A DNA stretch of 25,870 bases from Bacillota bacterium (lineage in GTDB: Bacteria; Bacillota_C; Negativicutes; JAEYSJ01): positions 1 through 25,870 of the forward strand of contig JAEYSJ010000211.1 of the NCBI GenBank assembly GCA_023434855.1. The letters run 5' to 3'. Made by a program: the position numbers and the translations under genes. The notes below the pieces were generated by a model that saw only the letters and a program-made list of their open reading frames with translations, did no database searches and was not told the DNA's origin. This document shows, piece by piece, positions 21,035 through 25,870 of this stretch (positions within the stretch are counted from its first letter, which is position 1; each line of letters begins with the position of its first letter).

Positions 21035-22217
21035 GCAAACCTAATACATAAATATCGCTGGCCAAAGTATCGTAAGCAAGCATATTTTGCAGTGGTGAAA
21101 GGTCTTTACCCATTCGTTGTTTACTGGTGAGAAAGTGAGTAGTCTTGGTGATTACCGGTACAGCAGCATTGTGGCTAATATGTTTCAGAATTTGACGGCC
21201 TCTTTGATTAAATGCCAATACGCGGGCATACAGCGGACCACTTTCATCAAACTTCGCAAGCTGGGATTTTGTTATCCCCAATAAAGCATGAATTATTATA
21301 CGTTGTAAACGAGTGCGAGTATAACGCTTGCTTTTACACATATTCAATAGTTCATCAATATTGGAAGTTTTTATTGCATAATCGCCAATCCGATGATGCA
21401 GGCCTTCGGAAACATCCGGGAGACCTGCCAGATATTCACTATTAGCTGTTCTGAGTTTGGCTAAAATAATGTTGGAAAAAGAATTCAAATTTACTGGGCC
21501 GCGCATTGTCCTCAGTGTTTCCGCAATAATGTTTTTGCTGGTGGGCGGGATGACTGCTTCAAGCTCATCATCCACCTGCATTTTTGTCAGCAATGCCTGG
21601 CGAATTGCGGTTGCGCTTGCGAAAGGTGCAGTTATTTCGGTGTTGTGGTAAGAAGTGTGTTGCCGTTTAACAGGCAGCGGTATTAGTCCGGATGCATAGG
21701 TCATTATTGCCCGGAGATATTCAATGGCTAAAATATTGTTCGGTGCTGAGATCAGGTCATTACCAATGTCACATTGTTGTTGGAGAGCTTGTCCTAAAGC
21801 AGCCGCGTATGTACTGCCAGTTTTAAGATTTTCGTGTAGTTTTTGCTTAATTTGCTGGCATTCTGCGGCTTGGGCAATATCGCTCAATATTTGTAAGTTA
21901 TCATGTTCAGTGCCAAAGCAAACGTGGTTTACGATACCCAGCGAATTTAAAAGGCGTATACCGCCGGTGGCAAAGTACTGGGCGCTGCGCACCGCATAAA
22001 CAACAGGAAGCTCAACAACTAAATCTACACCGGAATTTATGGCCATTTCCGCTCTTTGCCATTTATCGAAAATGGCTGGCTCGCCACGCTGAACAAAGTT
22101 GCCGCTCATAACAGCAATGACAAATGGACAACCAGATGCTTCTCTGGCTGTCTCCGTATGCCATTTGTGGCCATTATGGAACGGATTGTATTCTGCTATA
22201 ATGCCAACTGCTTGCAT
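20973..22217 (-). CDS. tmcAL: tRNA(Met) cytidine acetate ligase (TmcAL/YlbM)
   Basis: Makes N4-acetylcytidine at the wobble position of elongator tRNA-Met, using acetate and ATP. The 414-residue protein begins MQAVGIIAEYNPFHNGHKWH, which holds the nucleotidyltransferase HxGH motif. VIAVMSGNFVQRGEPA, DLVVELPVVYAVRSAQYFA, CFGTEH and SATAIRQAL follow, and it ends in the family's WDF..SPIY. A longer frame to 22280 is rejected: its first codon lies in the -10 element, while GAAAGAGG stands correctly before ATG 22217. Its acetate requirement makes the divergent acetate kinase gene a suggestive neighbour. The 3' end overlaps the patatin-like gene by 62 bp. Confidence 0.94.
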   Translation of the reverse strand: MQAVGIIAEYNPFHNGHKWHTETAREASGCPFVIAVMSGNFVQRGEPAIFDKWQRAEMAINSGVDLVVELPVVYAVRSAQYFATGGIRLLNSLGIVNHVCFGTEHDNLQILSDIAQAAECQQIKQKLHENLKTGSTYAAALGQALQQQCDIGNDLISAPNNILAIEYLRAIMTYASGLIPLPVKRQHTSYHNTEITAPFASATAIRQALLTKMQVDDELEAVIPPTSKNIIAETLRTMRGPVNLNSFSNIILAKLRTANSEYLAGLPDVSEGLHHRIGDYAIKTSNIDELLNMCKSKRYTRTRLQRIIIHALLGITKSQLAKFDESGPLYARVLAFNQRGRQILKHISHNAAVPVITKTTHFLTSKQRMGKDLSPLQNMLAYDTLASDIYVLGLPTSDWSSGGWDFRCSPIYRP

Positions 22218-22279
22218 TGAGGTAACCTCTTTCGTAGAAATATTCACGCATTGGCTGCATTTATTCTCTTCCATTGCCA

Positions 22280-22308
22280 ATAATATAGCTTAAATATAAA
22301 ATTTTCAA
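22280..22308 (-). promoter_or_regulatory. sigma-A promoter of tmcAL
   Basis: On the minus strand TTGAAA (22308-22303), 17 bp, TATTAT (22285-22280) gives a leader of about 55 bases to ATG 22217. Confidence 0.85.
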
Positions 22309-22328
22309 GAATAGTTTACTATTTTTGA
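22305..22328. promoter_or_regulatory. 24-bp palindrome over the divergent tmcAL/ackA promoters
   Basis: TCAAGAATAGT (22305-22315) and ACTATTTTTGA (22318-22328) pair at 10 of 11 positions around TT. The palindrome overlaps the -35 of tmcAL (22303-22308) and the presumed -35 of ackA (22315-22320). Since the genes are divergent, a terminator is not expected here; an operator for both genes is the better reading. The regulator is unknown. Confidence 0.65.
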
Positions 22329-22343
22329 AGGGAAAATTATACA
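22315..22343 (+). promoter_or_regulatory. candidate sigma-A promoter of ackA
   Basis: TTTACT (22315-22320), 17 bp, TATACA (22338-22343). Each hexamer matches consensus at four positions with ideal spacing. It would give a leader of roughly 80 bases. Confidence 0.55.
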
Positions 22344-22431
22344 AGCGTCGAACAAATATAACTAGATTGTGGTATTATTCACAAACCACGCTGCTATAGA
22401 AAAAGTAAAATATGTTAAGGGGGATTCAAGG

Positions 22432-23622
22432 GTGAAGGTTTTAGTAGTAAACTGCGGTAGCTCTTCCATGAAATATCAATTATTTGATATGACCAATGAA
22501 GCGGTAATAGCCAAAGGCTTAGTCGAGCGTATCGGTATTGCGGGATCAGTATTAACTCATCAGCCTTCAGGCAAGGATAAAGCAGTTTTCGAGGCTGACA
22601 TTAAAAATCACAGTATTGCCATAAAAATGGTGCTTGATGCACTTACAGATGCAAAACATGGCGTTATCGCCAACATGAAGGAAATTTCGGCTGTTGGCCA
22701 CCGCGTGGTTCACGGTGGTGAAAAGTTTGCGCAGTCGGTACGTATTAGTCCTGATGTAATGAAAGCAATAGAAGAATGCATTGAAATGGCACCGCTACAT
22801 AACCCGCCCAATATTATCGGTATTAATGCCTGTGCTGAGTTAATGCCTGGTGTGCCGCAAGTGGTCGTATTTGATACTGCTTTCCATCAAACTATGCCGA
22901 AACAGGCGTATGTTTATGGCCTGCCTTATGAAGCATACGAAAAATATGGTGTCAGACGTTATGGTTTCCATGGTACTTCTCATAAATTTGTTTCCCAAAG
23001 TGTTGCGGAAATGCTGGGAAAAGATATCAGCAAGGTGAAAATTATTACCTGCCATCTTGGCAATGGGTCCAGTATTGCGGCTGTGGAAAACGGCAAAGTA
23101 ATTGACACCAGCATGGGCTTTACCCCGCTGGAGGGCTTGGTTATGGGTACTCGCTGCGGCGATATTGACCCGGCAGTTATCCCTTTCTTGATGAAAAAAG
23201 AAGGCATGACTCCTGAACAAGTTGACAATTATATGAATAAGAAGTCCGGCGTTCTGGGTGTTTCCGGCGTGTCCAGCGATTTCAGGGATATTGAAGGTGC
23301 TGCTAATGACGGTAATGCCCGTGCCCAGCTTGCTTTAGATATGTTTGCTTATAAAGTGCGGAAATATATTGGTGCTTATGCTGCCGCTATGAATGGTGTT
23401 GACGCTATCGTATTTACTGCCGGTCTTGGTGAAAATTCCATAACTATGCGTGAAAAAATCTGTAATGGCCTAGAATATTTAGGAACCAAAATAGACACAA
23501 CTAAAAATAATATTCGCGGCCAAGCCAAAGAAATCAGTGTTGAAGGCGCAAAAGTTAAACTGTTTGTAATTCCGACAAACGAAGAATTAGTAATTGCGCG
23601 TGATACAAAAGATTTACTGTAA
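22432..23622 (+). CDS. ackA: acetate kinase
   Basis: Interconverts acetyl phosphate + ADP and acetate + ATP, the ATP-yielding step of acetate fermentation. The 396-residue protein has [46 protein letters not shown], the phosphate loop [41 protein letters not shown] and [13 protein letters not shown]. Length is typical. GTG 22432 is preceded by AAGGGGGA (22418-22425). The upstream in-frame GTG at 22369 would add 21 residues absent from the family. No pta gene is adjacent. A strong terminator follows. Confidence 0.97.
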   Translation: MKVLVVNCGSSSMKYQLFDMTNEAVIAKGLVERIGIAGSVLTHQPSGKDKAVFEADIKNHSIAIKMVLDALTDAKHGVIANMKEISAVGHRVVHGGEKFAQSVRISPDVMKAIEECIEMAPLHNPPNIIGINACAELMPGVPQVVVFDTAFHQTMPKQAYVYGLPYEAYEKYGVRRYGFHGTSHKFVSQSVAEMLGKDISKVKIITCHLGNGSSIAAVENGKVIDTSMGFTPLEGLVMGTRCGDIDPAVIPFLMKKEGMTPEQVDNYMNKKSGVLGVSGVSSDFRDIEGAANDGNARAQLALDMFAYKVRKYIGAYAAAMNGVDAIVFTAGLGENSITMREKICNGLEYLGTKIDTTKNNIRGQAKEISVEGAKVKLFVIPTNEELVIARDTKDLL

Positions 23623-23651
23623 ATAATATTAGGTATAATCTTAGCTTAGAG

Positions 23652-23687
23652 AGGTGGGGGCGATTATTGTCGCTCCTGCCTTTTTTC
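23652..23687 (+). terminator. rho-independent terminator after ackA
   Basis: A 12-bp stem with G-U pairs (23652-23663 with 23670-23681) has a TTATTG loop and is followed by six T. Confidence 0.9.
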
Positions 23688-23713
23688 TTAACTATTCACC
23701 TTCCTTTGATTTC

Positions 23714-23742
23714 TTGACAAACTTTGTAGGTGTCGTTATAAT
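23714..23742 (+). promoter_or_regulatory. perfect consensus sigma-A promoter of yceD-rpmF
   Basis: TTGACA (23714-23719), 17 bp, TATAAT (23737-23742). The transcript would start about 15 bases before the ATG at 23767, giving a very short leader. It is suited to strong expression of the ribosomal protein operon. Confidence 0.95.
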
Positions 23743-23766
23743 AGATGAAGGTTGAGGTGGAAAATG

Positions 23767-24282
23767 ATGAAAATTAATGTTGCTCAGGTAAAAGAAGCAG
23801 TTGGTAGCCAACAGACGTTTAACTTCTTCACTTCGGCTGAAAAAATTGCTGCAAATGGCGAACATCTCTGGTTGGATACTGATAGTGATATCGAAATAAG
23901 AGGCGAAATTGTTAATAATGGCCGGGTACTGGAAGTAAAGGGCATTATTAAGGCAATCGCCAAACATAATTGCAACCGTTGCCTGGAAGATTATACTATT
24001 CTACTGGAAATTCCTTTTTCTGAAGAATATCAACAGGGAGAAAATGAAATTACCACCGATAATTTAGATTTAATGTATTATGAAGGCGATGAGATTGATA
24101 TTGCTGATTTAGTCCGTGAGAGCATTCTCTTGGCCGAACCTTTAAAAACTATATGTAAAGAGGACTGTCGTGGTTTATGCCAGAAATGCGGCACCAATCT
24201 AAATATTGGCACTTGTTCTTGTAATCAATTTGCAGTTGATCCAAGGCTTGCCGCATTGCAAAAACTTTTACCCAAAAAATAA
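23767..24282 (+). CDS. YceD/DUF177 family protein
   Basis: A 171-residue protein of the YceD (DUF177, YlbN) family, encoded next to rpmF in most bacteria and linked to 23S rRNA accumulation. The centre has VKG.I.A.....CNRCLEDY. After an acidic stretch comes DLVRESILLAEPLKTICKEDCRGLC.KCG.NLN.GTCSC, the family signature with Cys pairs that may bind zinc. ATG 23767 is preferred over ATG 23764 or TTG 23752 because AGGTGG (23755-23760) has the better spacing. An unusual 290-bp gap holding a repeat element separates it from rpmF, where most genomes have only a few bases. Confidence 0.92.
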   Translation: MKINVAQVKEAVGSQQTFNFFTSAEKIAANGEHLWLDTDSDIEIRGEIVNNGRVLEVKGIIKAIAKHNCNRCLEDYTILLEIPFSEEYQQGENEITTDNLDLMYYEGDEIDIADLVRESILLAEPLKTICKEDCRGLCQKCGTNLNIGTCSCNQFAVDPRLAALQKLLPKK

Positions 24283-24306
24283 TTCTTGGAACCGTTCAAA
24301 TGCCTC

Positions 24307-24521
24307 GAACTGCTTAGAAATCGTCAGATGCTTCCGTTTCATAGGTCTAACTTAGTGCAACCAACGATTTAGACACCACAAGATAGACATTAATGACACC
24401 GGGCGCGACGACGTTCTGCATAAGAACGGTTGAAGTGAGGACCGCAGTCGCACGTTCTGTTTGCAATGTATCGCGGCAATAAGTTTGTACGGCACCGCAG
24501 ATGGCGGTTTATAAGCAGTTC
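24307..24521 (-). repeat. imperfect-palindrome repeat element, copy A (expanded)
   Basis: The left end (GAACTGCTTAGAAATCGTCAG then ATGCT, 24307-24332) matches the reverse complement of the right end of copy B (24836-24956) at 24 of 26 bases. The right end (CGCAGATGGCGG...AAGCAGTTC, to 24521) matches the other end. Inner blocks GGCGCGACGA and GTGAGGACCGCAG are shared. Copy A is about 95 bases longer, by extra DNA inside. It lies in inverted orientation to copy B, on the other side of rpmF. Confidence 0.75.
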
Positions 24522-24572
24522 CCACATTAAAGCGAATAGATCTAATCCTGTTTAAGGAGGTGTAATATATAT

Positions 24573-24749
24573 ATGGCAGTACCTAAACGTAAAATGTCTA
24601 AAGCACGTCGCGATAAACGCCGCGCGAACTGGAAATTAACTGTACCCGGTTTTGTGGCCTGTCCTCAATGCCACGAGATGAAAATGCCGCACAGAGTATG
24701 TCCCGCATGTGGCCATTATAATGGTAAGGTAGTTGTAAACGCAGAATAA
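24573..24749 (+). CDS. rpmF: 50S ribosomal protein L32
   Basis: A 58-residue ribosomal protein of the large subunit. It reads [20 protein letters not shown], followed by a zinc ribbon with Cys30, Cys33, Cys43 and Cys46 (CPQC and CPAC). It is therefore the zinc-binding L32 form. AAGGAGGTG (24554-24562) is an almost perfect ribosome binding site. It belongs with yceD upstream, though the repeat element between them lies in the presumed transcript. A hairpin terminator follows at 24761. Confidence 0.97.
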   Translation: MAVPKRKMSKARRDKRRANWKLTVPGFVACPQCHEMKMPHRVCPACGHYNGKVVVNAE

Positions 24750-24760
24750 AAATCCATTAC

Positions 24761-24812
24761 ATGAGCAAGATAAAAGTCGATTAGACTTAATATCTTGCTC
24801 ATTTATTTTTTC
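24761..24812 (+). terminator. rho-independent terminator after rpmF
   Basis: A perfect 12-bp outer stem (24761-24772 with 24791-24802) encloses a second 5-bp stem (AAGTC/GACTT) and is followed by a T-rich tract to 24812. Confidence 0.88.
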
Positions 24813-24835
24813 TACAACTACTCCCTATTAGAAGG

Positions 24836-24956
24836 GAACTGCTGAAAAACCGTCATCTGCGTCGTTGCTCCTGCGGTCCTCGCTGCAACGTACCATCCAG
24901 TACGCCTCCGCTCCGGTCCTCGTCGCGCCTAGCATCTGACGATTTTTGAGCAGTTC
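24836..24956 (+). repeat. imperfect-palindrome repeat element, copy B
   Basis: A 121-bp GC-rich block whose ends are near-perfect inverted repeats: GAACTGCTGAAAAACCGTCA at the left, and at the right the complement of GAACTGCTCAAAAATCGTCA. The centre holds a second small palindrome (CGTAC...GTACG). The interior has repeated CTCC/GGTCCTCG words. It contains no open frame. It looks like a REP- or MITE-type intergenic element; it falls just after the rpmF terminator. Confidence 0.8.
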
Positions 24957-24964
24957 ATGGCATT

Positions 24965-24997
24965 AGGGTAGATACTTTTTCAAGGGTAGATACTTTT
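24965..24997 (+). repeat. two direct copies of a 15-bp sequence upstream of fapR
   Basis: AGGGTAGATACTTTT occurs at 24965-24979 and at 24983-24997, 18 bp apart. The second copy ends two bases before the presumed -35 of fapR. Confidence 0.7.
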
Positions 24998-24999
24998 CC

Positions 25000-25028
25000 T
25001 TGCTTTTTTATTATGAAGTAGCTATAAT
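25000..25028 (+). promoter_or_regulatory. sigma-A promoter of fapR
   Basis: TTGCTT (25000-25005), 17 bp, TATAAT (25023-25028). The -10 is perfect, the -35 matches at four positions. Confidence 0.75.
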
Positions 25029-25029
25029 T

Positions 25030-25048
25030 ATTACTAGCAATTGGTAAT
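25030..25048 (+). promoter_or_regulatory. candidate FapR operator
   Basis: A 19-bp imperfect inverted repeat with ATTACTA on the left and TTGGTAAT on the right begins one base after the -10, over the transcription start. FapR sites in Bacillus are inverted repeats of the type TTAGTAC...GTACTAA in the same position of autoregulated promoters. The half-sites here are related but not identical. Confidence 0.45.
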
Positions 25049-25080
25049 ATTACTTACTGATAAAACTAGGTGATGGTATG

Positions 25081-25635
25081 ATGCGTGTCCAAAAAAAAAT
25101 ACGGCAGGGAATGTTAAAAGAAAAGTTAGAAACCAGCCCTTTCCTAACAGATGAAGAATTAGCGGCCTTACTTCAGGTGAGTGTTCAAACAATCAGGTTA
25201 GATCGACTGGAACTTGGTATTCCTGAAGTCCGTGAACGCATTAAGCAGATGGCGGAGAATGCGCAGACAAAGCTAAAATCTATTGCCAGTGCCGATGTAG
25301 TTGGCGAACTAATTGATTTGGAATTAGGGAAGACAGGTATTTCCCTAATGACGATAACGCCTGAAATGGTGTTTGAAAAAACTCAAGTGGCCCGTGGGCA
25401 TTATGTATTTTCGCAAGCAAATTCCTTGGCGCTTGCTGTGATCGATGCGCCGATTGCAGTCACCGGTGTAGCCAATATTAAATATAAAGTTCCTGCTCAT
25501 GTGGGCGAAAAGTTAGTGGCTAAGGCTGAAGTAATTAAAAAAAGAGGCAATAAATATTTTGTGTGGGTAAAAACTAGAAATGAAAATCAGGAAGTATTTC
25601 GGGCTAAATTTATTATGGTTATCCTGGAAGAATGA
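25081..25635 (+). CDS. fapR: transcription factor FapR, fatty acid/phospholipid biosynthesis regulator
   Basis: Repressor of the fatty acid and phospholipid genes, released from DNA by malonyl-CoA. The 184-residue protein has an N-terminal helix-turn-helix (about 18-48: [29 protein letters not shown]) and a linker helix. The hot-dog ligand domain spans about 70-180, including [38 protein letters not shown] and [24 protein letters not shown] 25081 is preferred over the adjacent ATG 25078 because AGGTGAT (25068-25074) gives better spacing. plsX, a classical FapR target, follows after 39 bp in the same transcript. Confidence 0.96.
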   Translation: MRVQKKIRQGMLKEKLETSPFLTDEELAALLQVSVQTIRLDRLELGIPEVRERIKQMAENAQTKLKSIASADVVGELIDLELGKTGISLMTITPEMVFEKTQVARGHYVFSQANSLALAVIDAPIAVTGVANIKYKVPAHVGEKLVAKAEVIKKRGNKYFVWVKTRNENQEVFRAKFIMVILEE

Positions 25636-25674
25636 GGTGTATTACGGCCGGAGATAAGCGGAAGGAGATATTTA

Positions 25675-25870
25675 ATGAGGGTTGCCGTCGATGCTATGGG
25701 TAGCGATTATGCACCGGAAGAAATTGTCTTAGGAGCAATTGAAGCGGCAAGGGAATATCCAGGAAAAGTTGAAATTGTTCTAGTTGGCAATCAGGAGCAG
25801 ATAAAGCAAGTTCTTGAAAAATATGGGGATTGGGAAAAACTAAATATTACTGTGCAGCATGCTGGAGAAG
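25675..25870 (+). CDS. plsX: phosphate acyltransferase PlsX (5' part, runs off the window)
   Basis: The first 65 codons are present. The protein starts MRVAVDAMGSDYAPEEIVLGA and continues with KVEIVLVGNQ, the N-terminal signature of PlsX. PlsX converts acyl-ACP to acyl phosphate for phosphatidic acid synthesis. GAAGGAGA stands before the ATG at 25675. It lies behind fapR, the standard order in Firmicutes, where fabD, fabG and acpP often follow. Confidence 0.96.
   Translation, partial: MRVAVDAMGSDYAPEEIVLGAIEAAREYPGKVEIVLVGNQEQIKQVLEKYGDWEKLNITVQHAGE

Noticed and set aside
24283..24572. Possible hidden gene or structured ncRNA between yceD and rpmF
   Set aside because: No frame with a start and ribosome binding site exists; the block is explained by the expanded copy of the repeat element.
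1..25870. A defence island, prophage, insertion sequence or secondary-metabolite cluster
   Set aside because: No transposase, integrase, phage, Cas, restriction or synthase gene is visible; apart from the decay zone and repeat elements, the content is conserved housekeeping and sporulation genes.

Overview
The window is a low-to-moderate GC chromosomal segment from an anaerobic, endospore-forming Firmicute. The most likely group is the sporulating Negativicutes (Sporomusa/Pelosinus-like); this is inferred from gene content and order, not from a marker gene. Supporting genes are an oxygen-sensitive class III ribonucleotide reductase with its activase, the sporulation genes ymxH/ylmC-like, ylbJ and a spoVM-like micro-ORF, FapR control of lipid synthesis, and the Firmicutes ylb gene order. 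Most genes are ordinary housekeeping genes. I did not find a clear, entirely new multi-gene system. The novelty lies in small features: a 26-codon SpoVM-like gene, a repeat element present twice around rpmF, and several strong palindromes placed on promoters.

Layout. 1-340: the 3' end of an unidentified gene and a strong terminator. 340-940: decayed DNA, with a frameshifted methyltransferase remnant (minus) abutting an orphan 3' fragment (plus). 984-1297: a ymxH-like PRC-barrel gene with its terminator. 1434-4631: an nrdR-nrdD-nrdG operon preceded by two NrdR boxes 31 bp apart, so the repressor probably controls its own operon for deoxyribonucleotide synthesis. 4701-5513: a small membrane protein and msrA. 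5633-6487: a TIM-barrel methylenetetrahydrofolate reductase. 6666-8458: putrescine aminotransferase and a START-like protein. 8604-10330: htpX and an FAH-family hydrolase. 10349-13249: a consensus promoter with a built-in palindrome drives M42 peptidase, gamma-carbonic-anhydrase-like protein, ndk, a PduO-type adenosyltransferase and an FmdB zinc ribbon. 13253-13465: spoVM-like gene. 13602-15723: a stand-alone EF-G2-type GTPase. 15798-16011: tRNA-Gln and tRNA-Pro on the minus strand behind a consensus promoter. 16142-16881: a secreted NlpC/P60 cell-wall hydrolase.

17014-25870 resembles the Bacillus ylbH-coaD-ylbJ-ylbK-ylbM-ylbN-rpmF block and runs on into fapR-plsX: rsmD, coaD, a coiled-coil protein, ylbJ (minus), a patatin-like protein, tmcAL/ylbM (minus), ackA, yceD, rpmF, fapR and the start of plsX. 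ackA is inserted between ylbM and yceD. Promoters, operators and terminators are visible at most transcription-unit borders and are listed individually.
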